The notes beneath the pieces are model-generated. The model did no database searches, was not told the origin of the DNA, and saw nothing but the letters and a program-made list of their open reading frames with translations. A program made the translations under genes and the position numbers. A stretch of DNA of 64,000 bases from Nocardioides allogilvus. GTDB lineage: Bacteria > Actinomycetota > Actinomycetes > Propionibacteriales > Nocardioidaceae. The stretch lies in NCBI RefSeq assembly GCF_003047285.1, contig NZ_PZYX01000004.1, positions 62,001 to 126,000 of the forward strand. The letters are read 5' to 3'. Shown piece after piece: positions 1 through 8,172 of the stretch (position 1 is the first letter of the stretch; each line of letters starts with the position of its first letter).

Positions 1-71
1 GGGCCTCGTGAGAATCCTGGGAGGGAGGATTCAGGGAGTCAGAACAGCGTCAGCTGTCCGTCGTCTTCTCT

Positions 72-770
72 TCAGTCGCCCAGCTTCTCGGCGGCGTCGG
101 AGACGGCCTTGACCGCGGTGCTGGCGGTCTTCTTGGCCGAGGTGACGGTGGCCTTGGCGGACGACTTGGTCGCCGCAGCCTTCTTGGCGGCCGGCTTCGC
201 GGCGGTCTTGGTCGTGGTGGCGGTCTTCTTCGCGGCGGTCTTCGCCTGCGTCGTGGACGTGCCAGTGGCCTTCTTGGCCTGCGTGGTGGTGGCCTTGGCC
301 TTCGACACGGTGGTCTGGGCGGACTTCACGGTCGCCTTGGTGGACTCCTGGCGACGGATGCGGCCGACGAGCGACTCGCCGCGCTTGACCAGGTCGGTGT
401 AGGTGTCGGTGGCGACGGAGACGTTGCCGTCGACGAGGGTCTGGACCTTGGCGGGGTAGGCCTTGGCCTCGGCCTGCAGCTCGGCGACGCGGGTCTCGAT
501 CGCCTTGCGGCGAGCCTTGGCGTCGGTGGTGAGGGCGTCGACGCGGGCGTTGACGACCGTCACGGCCTGCTCGCGCAGCGCCTTCGGGTTGGCGACCTTC
601 GTCTGCACGTCGGCGACGCGAGCGGTGACGTCCTTCTGGACGCCCGCGAGGCGGGTCTGGGTCTCCGACACGAAGTCGCGGACGACCTCGACGGCGAGGT
701 CGGTGACGCCGACGCCCGCGAGGAGCGGCTTGGTGGCCTCGGTCTTGATGTCGAACTTGGTCTTCGCCAT
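72..770 (-). CDS. HbhA-like lysine/alanine-rich surface-associated protein
   Basis: The 232-aa product has an N-terminal helical region of about 150 residues that looks coiled-coil forming, then a tail made almost only of Lys, Ala and Thr (repeats such as AKKTA and AAKPAAKKA). This is the architecture of mycobacterial heparin-binding hemagglutinin HbhA, whose Lys-rich tail binds polyanions. No signal peptide is visible, as for HbhA. The start at 770 was chosen because a GGAG ribosome site sits just upstream and residues further upstream are out of character. The gene lies one base after the XRE regulator stop, so the two are surely co-transcribed; the same regulator-hbhA order is known in mycobacteria (Rv0474-Rv0475). 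Adhesin function is inference; a nucleoid- or membrane-associated role is also possible. Confidence 0.75.
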   Translation of the reverse strand: MAKTKFDIKTEATKPLLAGVGVTDLAVEVVRDFVSETQTRLAGVQKDVTARVADVQTKVANPKALREQAVTVVNARVDALTTDAKARRKAIETRVAELQAEAKAYPAKVQTLVDGNVSVATDTYTDLVKRGESLVGRIRRQESTKATVKSAQTTVSKAKATTTQAKKATGTSTTQAKTAAKKTATTTKTAAKPAAKKAAATKSSAKATVTSAKKTASTAVKAVSDAAEKLGD

Positions 771-771
771 G

Positions 772-1167
772 TCATTTCTCCATGTGTTGGGTTGCTTCGG
801 GATCCTGCCCCGCATTGAGCGCGAGGAAGGACGAATAGACATCCAGCAAGGACTGCTTCTGGCGCTCCGTGAGGCCCGCATCCGCGAGGATGGCGAGCTC
901 GACCGTCGCGCCGACGTGCTCGACGGGGCTGACGATGCCGGCCCGGACGTAGAGCTGTTCGGCGGAGATGCGCAGCGCCTTGGCGATCTGCTGGAGAACT
1001 TCTGCCGAGGGCCGGCGCAGACCGCGTTCGATCTGGCTCAGGTAGGGGTTGCTGACGCCGACCTGCTCACTGAGCTGCCGCAGGGACAGCCGCGACGCGA
1101 GTCGCTGCTCCCTGAGGAACCCCCCGAGTGACTCGACGACGGTCTTCCCGTCCTTGCCCTTGGCCAT
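772..1167 (-). CDS. XRE-family helix-turn-helix transcriptional regulator
   Basis: The 131-aa protein has a Cro/C1-type HTH at about residues 12-70 (LSLRQLSEQVGVSNPYLSQIE). The C-terminal half, predicted helical, probably carries dimerisation or effector binding. It is the first gene of a two-gene unit with the HbhA-like protein (one base between stop and start). A near-perfect palindrome lies 10 bases upstream of its ATG, which suggests autoregulation. The HTH assignment is firm; its targets are inferred. Confidence 0.85.
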   Translation of the reverse strand: MAKGKDGKTVVESLGGFLREQRLASRLSLRQLSEQVGVSNPYLSQIERGLRRPSAEVLQQIAKALRISAEQLYVRAGIVSPVEHVGATVELAILADAGLTERQKQSLLDVYSSFLALNAGQDPEATQHMEK

Positions 1168-1176
1168 GTCGCCATC

Positions 1177-1196
1177 TTGCTAACAACTGTTAGCAA
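1177..1196. promoter_or_regulatory. Inverted repeat, probable operator of the XRE regulator
   Basis: Two perfect 9-bp arms, TTGCTAACA and TGTTAGCAA, are separated by two bases and end 10 bases upstream of the regulator start codon on the minus strand. The position and symmetry fit the binding site of a dimeric HTH repressor controlling its own operon. This is inference from position; no hairpin-type GC stem or T-tract suggests a terminator. Confidence 0.55.
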
Positions 1197-1228
1197 AATG
1201 CAAACTCAGCCTAGGTGACTGCGCTCAC

Positions 1229-1486
1229 ATGTCCCTATCCATGGGCCTTTTCCCGCTAACAGCACCGGTTCCAGCGGAGCCGTGCTGCTCGGCTCCGCTC
1301 CTTCGCCCGGGCATCTCCGTGAGCACCTGGACCGCGGTCGGCTTCGGCGGATCGCTGCTGGTCGAGGCCTGCCAGGCCTTGCTGCCGGGTCGCTTCTCCA
1401 ACCATGTCGACGCCGTCGCCAACACCCTCAGTGCAGCCCTCGGGGCACTGGTCGCGTGGGTCGTCCTGCGCGCGCGGCGTCAGTAG
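1229..1486 (+). pseudogene. VanZ-like C-terminal fragment
   Basis: The 85-aa frame ends with a stretch resembling the last half of VanZ-family membrane proteins: a GFGGSLLVEACQ segment, then a DAVANTLSAALGA segment and a basic tail. These match the family's second and third membrane helices. VanZ proteins are usually 120-200 aa, and the first 35 residues here are Pro/Cys-rich and do not look like a VanZ N-terminus. It is therefore probably a truncated remnant. Its end overlaps the asparaginase stop region by seven bases, convergently. A short functional membrane peptide cannot be excluded. Confidence 0.4.
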
Positions 1487-2439
1487 CAGGCGCGGATCTC
1501 GCCGACCGGCTTCCCGCCACCCAGCAGGGTCAGCTCCCCGGTCCTGCGTACGGCGACGCCATCCACCCCGTCGAGGTCGAGCACGCCCGAGCGTTCGAGG
1601 GCGGCCGCCATCAGCACAGGGCGCACCCGCGGCGCACCGTCGTCGGTCTTGAGCGCGAACGCCCGTCCGTCGGGCAGCGCCACGACGTAGCAGGACTCGG
1701 CCCCGGCCTTGCCGATGGCGCCGGGGATGGCGGTGAGCAACGCGAGCTCGTCGCGGGTGGTGCCCGAGACGAAGGCCGGGTGCGCGCGGATCGCCTCGGC
1801 GATCTGGCGCTCAGGACCCGCGGCGGCGACGGCCAGCGCGCGGAAGGCCCGGGCCAGGCCGATCAGCGAGGTCGAGAGCAGAGGTGCTCCGCACCCGTCG
1901 ACGGCCACGACGTCGACCGGCTCGCCCGTGAGCTCGGCGAAGGTCTCCGCGATCGCGACCTGCAGGGGATGCTTCGGGTCGAGGTAGTCGTCGATCGACC
2001 AGCCGTTGAGCACGCAGGTGGCGAGCATCGCGGCGTGCTTGCCCGAGCAGTTCATCTGGAGCGACGTCTTGGCGCCGCCGTCGCGGATCACCGCATCCCG
2101 GGCGGAGTCGTCGAGTGGGTAGTCGAGCGGGGTCTGCAGTGCGGACTCGTCGAGTCCGGCGCCGGCCAGGATCCGGCGTACGCCGTCGAGGTGGAAGGGC
2201 TCGCCGGAGTGCGACGCACACGCGAGCGCGAGCAGCTCGGGCGGCAGGTCGAGGCCGGCGCGCACCATGGCGAGCGCCTGGATCGGCTTGTTGCAGGACC
2301 TCGGCAGGATCGGCGCGTCGACCATGCCGACGGCCCACTCGACCTCGCCGGCGGCGTCGAGCGCCACGACCGATCCGTAGTGGTGGCCCTCCACGAAGCC
2401 CGAACGCACGATCTCTGCAACGACGACTGGTGCTGACAT
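1480..2439 (-). CDS. L-asparaginase, asparaginase II (Rhizobium etli-type) family
   Basis: The 319-aa protein matches the Asparaginase_II family, which hydrolyses L-asparagine to aspartate and ammonia and is unrelated to E. coli AnsA/AnsB. Visible family motifs are RSCNKPIQ (Ser-x-x-Lys pair), HSGE, NCSGKHAAM (Cys-x-x-Lys) and DGCGAP (Cys), which correspond to the catalytic and metal-binding residues of the R. etli enzyme. The length is typical and the protein is cytoplasmic. It stands alone, divergent from cysC with about 40 bp between the starts. Confidence 0.88.
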   Translation of the reverse strand: MSAPVVVAEIVRSGFVEGHHYGSVVALDAAGEVEWAVGMVDAPILPRSCNKPIQALAMVRAGLDLPPELLALACASHSGEPFHLDGVRRILAGAGLDESALQTPLDYPLDDSARDAVIRDGGAKTSLQMNCSGKHAAMLATCVLNGWSIDDYLDPKHPLQVAIAETFAELTGEPVDVVAVDGCGAPLLSTSLIGLARAFRALAVAAAGPERQIAEAIRAHPAFVSGTTRDELALLTAIPGAIGKAGAESCYVVALPDGRAFALKTDDGAPRVRPVLMAAALERSGVLDLDGVDGVAVRRTGELTLLGGGKPVGEIRACY

Positions 2440-2479
2440 GCCTGCAGGCTAGTGCCCGCGGACTGGCAGGATTGCAGCC

Positions 2480-3709
2480 GTGTCGACACCCCAGCCCAGC
2501 CCTCAGCACTGCCCCACGCCCCGCGAGCTCGATGACCTCCAGCTCCTCACGACCGGCGCACTGGCTCCGCTCACCGCGTTCAACGAACCCGGCAGCGTGG
2601 TCACCGTGGACCTGCCCGCCGAGATCGCCGCCGCCGAGTCCGTCGAGCTCGTCGATCCCGAGGGCCTGCCGCTGGCGACCCTGTCGCCCGCGACCGGGGC
2701 CGTGACCGCGCTGACGCACGCACAGTTCGGACCCTTCCGCCGGCTCCACCTGTCCCCCGCCGAGGTGCGCGAGCAGCACGCCGGTCGCACGGTGGTGCCG
2801 GTGACCGATGCCCTCACCGAGGCCGAGCTCGACGAGCTCCGCGCCCTCGGTCCGGTGCTGCTGCTCGCCTTCGCCGGTCACGGCACCTCCCGCCTGTCCT
2901 CGGTCGCCCTCGTCCGCGCCACGCTCGCGGCCTGTGACCTCCTCGACGATGCAGCCGTCGTCGTGGTCCCGCTCGCCGCCCACGGTGACCCCGAGGCCGA
3001 TCACGACCTCGGGGTGCAGGTCGCAGCGACGTACGCCGCGGGCGACCCGGTCCACGCCCTGGCCGACACCGACGGGCCCTACCCCGAGACCATCGCCGCG
3101 ATCGTCGAGCGCGACCTGCCTGCGCCCGAGGACCAGGGGCTGGTGCTGTTCTTCACCGGCCTGTCGGGCAGCGGCAAGTCCACGCTCGCCCAAGCCCTGA
3201 TGGACCGCGTGCTGGAGCAGGGGCACCGCACCGTCACGAGCCTCGACGGCGACGTCGTGCGCCGCAACCTCAGTGCCGGCCTGACGTTCAGCAAGGCTGA
3301 TCGCGAGACCAACATCCGCCGCATCGGCTGGGTGGCGGCCGAGATCTCGCGCCACGGCGGGCTCGCCGTGTGCAGCCCGATCGCGCCCTTCGACGAGACC
3401 CGCAAGCAGGTGCGAACGATGGTCGAGGAGGCGGGCGGCGCCTTCTTCCTCGTGCACGTCGCGACGCCGCTGGAGGAGTGCGAGCGGCGCGACCGCAAGG
3501 GGCTCTATGCCAAGGCCCGCCGCGGCGAGATCCCGGAGTTCACGGGCATCTCCTCGCCGTACGAGGAGCCCGAGGACGCCGCTGTGCGCGTCGACACCAC
3601 CGGGCGGACGATCGAGGCAGCGCTCGACGACGTGATCGAGGCGCTGGCGGAGTCCGGCCACCTCGACCTCCGCACCGCCCCGGTGGTCGAGCAGGAAGGG
3701 GCGAGGTGA
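2480..3709 (+). CDS. cysC: Adenylylsulfate (APS) kinase with extra N-terminal domain
   Basis: The C-terminal half (from about residue 220) is a complete APS kinase, which phosphorylates adenylylsulfate to PAPS. It has a P-loop GLSGSGKST, the DGD segment, the RxNIRRIG loop, and the CSPIAPFDETR and GLYAKARRGE motifs. The first 210 residues resemble the PUA-like N-terminal part of ATP sulfurylases (LLTTGALAPLTAFN) but lack the catalytic ATP-sulfurylase half. The start is a GTG at 2480. The gene is separate from cysDN, which lies 3.5 kb downstream, and is followed by a TauE/SafE exporter. Together these point to assimilatory sulfate activation. Confidence 0.88.
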   Translation: MSTPQPSPQHCPTPRELDDLQLLTTGALAPLTAFNEPGSVVTVDLPAEIAAAESVELVDPEGLPLATLSPATGAVTALTHAQFGPFRRLHLSPAEVREQHAGRTVVPVTDALTEAELDELRALGPVLLLAFAGHGTSRLSSVALVRATLAACDLLDDAAVVVVPLAAHGDPEADHDLGVQVAATYAAGDPVHALADTDGPYPETIAAIVERDLPAPEDQGLVLFFTGLSGSGKSTLAQALMDRVLEQGHRTVTSLDGDVVRRNLSAGLTFSKADRETNIRRIGWVAAEISRHGGLAVCSPIAPFDETRKQVRTMVEEAGGAFFLVHVATPLEECERRDRKGLYAKARRGEIPEFTGISSPYEEPEDAAVRVDTTGRTIEAALDDVIEALAESGHLDLRTAPVVEQEGAR

Positions 3710-3815
3710 GGTCGGCGGCCGGCCGGCGGCGTGGGAATTCGGCTGCCGTGGCGGCAGCGTGCACAATCTCGACTATGTTGAGCGTGATTGTTCCCGTACG
3801 TCCCGAGGAGGACTG

Positions 3816-4826
3816 ATGGCCGACCTTCTCACCATCACCGCACTGTCGATCCTGGCGGCCGGATTCTTCGTCGGAATCGTCGTCGGACTGACCGGGATGG
3901 GCGGCGGCGCGCTGATGACGCCCGCGCTGATCTTCCTCGGCGTCGGTGAGGCGGCGACCGTCGTCACCGCCGACCTGACGGCCGCAGCGGTCTACAAGAC
4001 CGGCGGCGCGATCGTGCACAAGCGCGAGGGCTCGCCCAACATGCAGCTCGCCAAGTGGCTGATCATCGGCTCGGTGCCGATGGCGCTGCTCGGGCCCCAC
4101 CTCGTCAGCTGGTTCGCCGATCCCGAGGACCTCGACGAGACCCTCAAGCTCTGCATCGGCTTCGCGCTGCTCTTCGCCGCCGCGACCTACGCGATGCGGC
4201 TCTACATCAACCTCAAGCGCGTCCGCGGCGACGGCGTGCAGGCCGAGGAGAACCCCGCCATCCGTCCGATCCCGACGCTGCTCGTCGGCGCCCTCGGCGG
4301 ACTCCTCGTCGGCATCACCAGCGTCGGCTCCGGCTCGGTGATCATGATCGCGCTGCTGATGCTCTACCCCGGCCTCAGCGCCGTGAAGCTCGTCGGCACC
4401 GACCTCGTGCAGGCCGTGCCGCTGGTGATGGCCGCCGCCATCTCCAACATCGCCCTGCACGGTCTCGACTGGGGCGTGCTCATCCCGCTCGTCATCGGCT
4501 CGGTCCCCGGCACCCTCCTCGGCGCCAAGATCGCGCCCAAGGTCCCCCAGTCGATCATCCGCCGCGGCATCGTCGTGGTGCTGACCATGAGCGGCGTCGC
4601 GCTGCTCGACAAGGCCGGCTGGGCCCCGCTCGGTGCCGGTGAGGACGAGACCCACCCGATGCTGATCGCCGGCGTCGGCCTCTTCGTCGTGGTCGTGCTG
4701 CCGATCGTGTGGGGCTTCCTCCGCAAGTCGCAGGGGTTGCCGATGTTCGGCTCCCCCACCATCGCGCAGCTCGAGGACCCCAACTACAAACCGGGGCTCG
4801 TCGGGATGAAGCGCACCGACGACTAG
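3816..4826 (+). CDS. TauE/SafE-family membrane exporter
   Basis: The 336-aa protein has about eight membrane segments and the family's two-fold repeat: GLTGMGGGALMTP near the N-terminus and GITSVGSGSVIM in the middle. The family exports sulfite or sulfonates. Its place between cysC and cysDN supports a sulfur-related substrate such as sulfite or sulfate, though the substrate cannot be read from sequence. The ATG at 3816 is preceded by a strong GAGGAGG site at 3806-3812, so upstream in-frame codons are not used. A palindromic repeat begins at its stop codon. Confidence 0.85.
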   Translation: MADLLTITALSILAAGFFVGIVVGLTGMGGGALMTPALIFLGVGEAATVVTADLTAAAVYKTGGAIVHKREGSPNMQLAKWLIIGSVPMALLGPHLVSWFADPEDLDETLKLCIGFALLFAAATYAMRLYINLKRVRGDGVQAEENPAIRPIPTLLVGALGGLLVGITSVGSGSVIMIALLMLYPGLSAVKLVGTDLVQAVPLVMAAAISNIALHGLDWGVLIPLVIGSVPGTLLGAKIAPKVPQSIIRRGIVVVLTMSGVALLDKAGWAPLGAGEDETHPMLIAGVGLFVVVVLPIVWGFLRKSQGLPMFGSPTIAQLEDPNYKPGLVGMKRTDD

Positions 4827-4915
4827 GGCCACGTCTTCACAGCACCCGCCGTCTCGTGCGGCGTGTCGCTCTCGCCGTACGGCGTGTTGCGGCCCTGCGC
4901 CTCGAGAAGCGGCCC
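4826..4915. repeat. Palindromic repeat, left copy flanking the AbiEi/DUF559 gene
   Basis: About 90 bp that recurs as a direct, imperfect copy at 5808-5896 on the other side of the DUF559 gene. The shared core runs TGCGGCGTGTC, then the 12-bp palindrome CGCCGTACGGCG (4873-4884), then GTTGCGG. The outer ends, GGGCCACGTCTTC and GAGAAGCGGCCC, are imperfect inverted repeats, so the whole can fold. It starts at the last base of the upstream stop codon. It may act as a terminator, but conservation extends beyond the stem. Confidence 0.7.
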
Positions 4916-4965
4916 TCTGTGGAGAACCGTTCGCGCCTCCGCCGCCCGTTGGCGAGACTCGCGGC

Positions 4966-5805
4966 ATGGACCCCGTGGCCGCACTCACCCGCCTGGGTGG
5001 CATCGCGTCCACGCGTGAGGTGATCGGCCTGACCACGCGCAAGCGTCTGCGGCGCGCGGTTTCCACCGGCCGGGTCGTGCACGTGTCGCGTTCGCGCTAC
5101 GCCTTGCCCTCCCAGGACGAGGCGCAGGCCGTGGCAGTCGCGATCGACGGCCACCTCCGGCTGCTCTCCGCGGCGGCACACTGGGGGTGGAAGGTGAAGT
5201 GGTCGGCACAGTGGCCACACATCCAGGTGGCGGCGACGCCGTCCGAGACGATCGACGCGTCCCTGACCGTCGGGGCCCTCCCACGCGCCGACCTCGACGG
5301 GTGGGCGACCTCCCGGGTCCGCACCGTGCTGGACTGCGCGGCCGAGCTGCCCTTCGACGAGGCCCTGTCGGTGGCGGACTCGGCCCTGCGCAGCGGGGAG
5401 GTGACGCGCGAGGAGCTCGAGGCCGCCCTGACGGCAGCCGCCCCTGCGGCTGCACGGCGCGTGGTGGCGCATTCGACCCACCTCGCCGCCAACCCGTTCG
5501 AGTCGGTGCTCCGCGCGATCCTGATCGAGGCGGGCATCGCCGTGGTGCCCCAATGGGCGACCACCATCAACGGGGTCACCTACCACCCTGACCTCGCCGA
5601 CCCCTTCAACGGCATCGCCATCGAGGCGGACTCGTTCGCGCACCATGGCGAGAAGGACGCCCACGACCAGGACTGCCTGCGCTACAACGCTCTGGTCACC
5701 GGCGGATGGATCGTGCTGCGCTTCACGTGGGACCAGGTGATGTTCAAGCCCGCTGAGGTCGTGGCCACCGTCCGCGCAGCCCTCGCCCTGCCCCGCGCCG
5801 CCTGA
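4966..5805 (+). CDS. AbiEi-like N-terminal domain fused to DUF559 (Vsr/PD-(D/E)XK-like) domain
   Basis: The 279-aa protein starts with a winged-helix AbiEi-type antitoxin region (residues 1-48: LGGIASTREVIG, then GRVVHVSRSRYALP). A middle linker domain carries RVRTVLDCA. The C-terminal DUF559 nuclease-like fold (about 180-275) has Glu in NPFES, Asp in YHPDL, IEADS as the E-x-D element, and the closing GGWIVLRFTWDQV strand. These acids suggest an intact metal-dependent endonuclease site. No AbiEii toxin gene is adjacent. It is bracketed by two direct copies of a palindromic repeat. Such genes are common in actinobacteria, but their role is not established. Confidence 0.75.
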   Translation: MDPVAALTRLGGIASTREVIGLTTRKRLRRAVSTGRVVHVSRSRYALPSQDEAQAVAVAIDGHLRLLSAAAHWGWKVKWSAQWPHIQVAATPSETIDASLTVGALPRADLDGWATSRVRTVLDCAAELPFDEALSVADSALRSGEVTREELEAALTAAAPAAARRVVAHSTHLAANPFESVLRAILIEAGIAVVPQWATTINGVTYHPDLADPFNGIAIEADSFAHHGEKDAHDQDCLRYNALVTGGWIVLRFTWDQVMFKPAEVVATVRAALALPRAA

Positions 5806-5807
5806 CG

Positions 5808-5896
5808 GGGCCACTTCCTGGCGCCGCCGGGCGTTGCCTGCGGCGTGTCCTCTCGCCGTACGGCGCGTTGCGGGCCATTCGCCAGAAAACGGGCCC
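5808..5896. repeat. Palindromic repeat, right copy flanking the AbiEi/DUF559 gene
   Basis: Direct imperfect copy of 4826-4915, in the same orientation. The core TGCGGCGTGTC, the palindrome CGCCGTACGGCG (5854-5865) and GTTGCGG are nearly identical to the left copy. The ends, GGGCCACTTCCTGGCG and CGCCAGAAAACGGGCCC, pair imperfectly. It fills the gap between the convergent DUF559 and BKACE genes, so it may double as a bidirectional terminator. Confidence 0.7.
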
Positions 5897-5900
5897 TTCC

Positions 5901-6725
5901 TCAGCTCAGCCCGAGCAACGAGCGGCACTCGGCGGGCGTCATCGGGGTCCGCTGCGCCAGCTCCCCCATCGCCACGGCCCGTGACACGAGCTGGGCGTTG
6001 GACTCGACGGGCACGCCCCGGCTGATGGTCAGGACGTCCTCCATCCCCACGCGCAGGTGCCCGCCCATGGACAGCGACGCCATGGCGACCGACAGCGTCG
6101 AGCGCCCGATCCCGGTGGCCGCCCACGACGTCACCTCGGGAGGCAGTGCCGCGACGGCGGCGACCAGCGCTGGCGCCGTACCAGGCATGCCGCCCGGCAC
6201 GCCCATCACGAAGTCGACGTGCGCCTTGCCGCCAGCCGGCACCCCGAACTCGCGGAACAGCCGTCCCAGCGCGTGCACCTGCCCGAGGTCGAAGAGCTCG
6301 AACTCCGGCGCGATCCCCCGTGAGAGGGCGAGCTGGTAGAGCTCCTTGACGAACGGCCACGGGTTGAGGAACACGTCGTCGCCGAAGTTGGTGGTGCCCA
6401 TCGTCAGGCTGCAGCTGTCGGGCTCGGCGTCCAGCACCTTGAGCCGCTCCTCGAGCGGGTCGTGGACCGAACCGCCCGTGGAGAGCTGCACGACGAGCGA
6501 GGACGACGACCGCACCGCCGCGACCCACTCGCGCAGCAGCCCCTGGTCGAGCGTCGGCGCGTGCGACGCGTCGCGCACGTGGATGTGGATCATGGCGGCA
6601 CCTGCCGCCTCGCAGTCGGCGGCAGTCCGGGCGAGCTCCTCGGGGGTGGTGGGGAGCTGCGGGCAGTCGGCCTTGGTGGTCTCGGCGCCGGTGGGCGCCA
6701 CGGTGATCAGCAGTGGAGCGGACAT
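5901..6725 (-). CDS. Beta-keto acid cleavage enzyme (BKACE, DUF849 family)
   Basis: The 274-aa protein belongs to the BKACE family (3-keto-5-aminohexanoate cleavage enzyme and relatives), which condenses a beta-keto acid with acetyl-CoA to give a CoA ester and acetoacetate. Family features are the TIM-barrel start VAPTGAETTK, the metal-binding HIHVRD, the STGG element, the LTMGTTNFG strand and EFELFDLGQ. The start at 6725 is preferred over 6734 because an AAGGA site is spaced correctly for it. The physiological substrate cannot be told. It is divergent from dtd with an 18-bp gap. Confidence 0.85.
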   Translation of the reverse strand: MSAPLLITVAPTGAETTKADCPQLPTTPEELARTAADCEAAGAAMIHIHVRDASHAPTLDQGLLREWVAAVRSSSSLVVQLSTGGSVHDPLEERLKVLDAEPDSCSLTMGTTNFGDDVFLNPWPFVKELYQLALSRGIAPEFELFDLGQVHALGRLFREFGVPAGGKAHVDFVMGVPGGMPGTAPALVAAVAALPPEVTSWAATGIGRSTLSVAMASLSMGGHLRVGMEDVLTISRGVPVESNAQLVSRAVAMGELAQRTPMTPAECRSLLGLS

Positions 6726-6743
6726 GAGCGGCATCCTTGCACC

Positions 6744-7190
6744 ATGCGTGCAGTCATCCAGCGGGTCCTGAGTGCCAGCGTGTCCGTCGACGGCGAGGTC
6801 GTCGGCGCGATCACCGACCCCGGCCTCCTCGTCTACCTCGGCATCACCCACACCGACGGACCGCGCGACGTCGAATGGATGGCACGCAAGGTCCGCGACG
6901 TCCGCATCCTGCGCGACGAGCAGTCCGCCGGCGACGTCGACGCGCCCGTCCTGGTCGTCAGCCAGTTCACGTTGTACGGCGACGCGCGCAAGGGTCGCAG
7001 GCCCACGTGGATCGCCGCCGCTCCGCGCGAGATCAGCGAGCCGACGTACGCCGCTGTGTGCGCCGAGCTGGAACGGCTGGGCACCCCCGTGGCGCGCGGG
7101 GTGTTCGGGGCCGACATGCAGGTGAGCTCGGTCAACGACGGCCCGATCACCGTGATCCTCGACTCCCCGGGGTCCGCCAGCGACGCGTGA
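6744..7190 (+). CDS. dtd: D-aminoacyl-tRNA deacylase
   Basis: The 148-aa cytoplasmic protein hydrolyses the ester bond of D-aminoacyl-tRNAs. It has the MRAVIQRV start, the SQFTLYGD motif with the catalytic Thr, and the NDGPIT motif containing the Gly-cisPro pair that excludes L-amino acids. The length is typical for Dtd. It is followed by the cysDN operon in the same direction with a 67-bp gap. Confidence 0.93.
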   Translation: MRAVIQRVLSASVSVDGEVVGAITDPGLLVYLGITHTDGPRDVEWMARKVRDVRILRDEQSAGDVDAPVLVVSQFTLYGDARKGRRPTWIAAAPREISEPTYAAVCAELERLGTPVARGVFGADMQVSSVNDGPITVILDSPGSASDA

Positions 7191-7257
7191 TGCGACGTTC
7201 CCCGCGGGCATCGCTACGATGTGGGCTGCTGTCCCCCAGAGAGGCCCCTCGTCTGTC

Positions 7258-8172
7258 ATGACAACCACCCACGCCGACTACCAGCTGAGTCAGCTCGACC
7301 AGCTCGAGGCCGAGTCGATCCACATCTTCCGTGAGGTCGCCGCCGAGTTCGAGAAGCCGGTCCTCATGTTCTCCGGTGGCAAGGACTCCATCGTCATGCT
7401 CCGGCTGGCGGAGAAGGCCTTCTACCCCGCCAAGCTGCCCTTCCCGCTGCTCCAGGTCGACACCGGCCTGGACTTCGACGAGGTGCTCTCGACCCGCGAC
7501 AACTGGGTCGACCGCCTCGGCGCGCGGATCCACATCGCCAGCGTCGACGACGCGATCGCCAACGGCGTCGTGATCGACGACGGCAAGACCTCGCGCAACC
7601 GTCACCAGATCGGCACCCTGCTCAACGCCATCGAGGAGAACGGCTTCACCGCCGCCTTCGGTGGTGGCCGTCGTGACGAGGAGAAGGCCCGCGCCAAGGA
7701 GCGCGTCTACTCCCACCGCGACGAGTTCGGCCAGTGGGACCCGAAGATGCAGCGCCCCGAGCTGTGGAGCCTCTACAACGGTCGCATCCACGCCGGCGAG
7801 CACATGCGGATCTTCCCGCTGTCCAACTGGACCGAGCTGGACATCTGGCACTACATCGACCGCGAGCAGATCGAGATCCCCTCGATCTACTTCGCCCACG
7901 AGCGCCAGGTCATCCTGCGCGACGGCATGTGGCTCTCGCTCTCCGACGCCGTGCAGCCCGTCGGCAACGAGCAGGTCGAGACCAAGATGGTCCGCTTCCG
8001 CACCGTCGGCGACAAGTCCCAGACCGGTTGCGTCGAGTCGACCGCGTCCACCACTGCCGAGATCATCGACGAGATCGCGATCGCCCGGGTCACCGAGCGC
8101 GGCGCGACCCGTGGCGACGACCGGTTCTCCGAGGCGGCCATGGAAGACCGCAAGAAGGAAGGCTACTTCTGA
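7258..8172 (+). CDS. cysD: Sulfate adenylyltransferase subunit 2
   Basis: The 304-aa catalytic subunit of ATP sulfurylase adenylates sulfate to APS. The N-type PP-loop SGGKDS, the FGGGRRDEEKAR motif, the SLSDAVQPV region and the closing EAAMEDRKKEGYF tail are all typical CysD. The ATG at 7258 matches family length better than an upstream ATG at 7219. Its stop overlaps the cysN start by one base (TGATG), which indicates translational coupling. Confidence 0.95.
   Translation: MTTTHADYQLSQLDQLEAESIHIFREVAAEFEKPVLMFSGGKDSIVMLRLAEKAFYPAKLPFPLLQVDTGLDFDEVLSTRDNWVDRLGARIHIASVDDAIANGVVIDDGKTSRNRHQIGTLLNAIEENGFTAAFGGGRRDEEKARAKERVYSHRDEFGQWDPKMQRPELWSLYNGRIHAGEHMRIFPLSNWTELDIWHYIDREQIEIPSIYFAHERQVILRDGMWLSLSDAVQPVGNEQVETKMVRFRTVGDKSQTGCVESTASTTAEIIDEIAIARVTERGATRGDDRFSEAAMEDRKKEGYF

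Noticed and set aside
7190-7261. A 23-codon frame between dtd and cysD that overlaps the cysD start
   Set aside because: It lacks the ALCR-type pattern of sulfur leader peptides and a clear ribosome site; the overlap may be chance.
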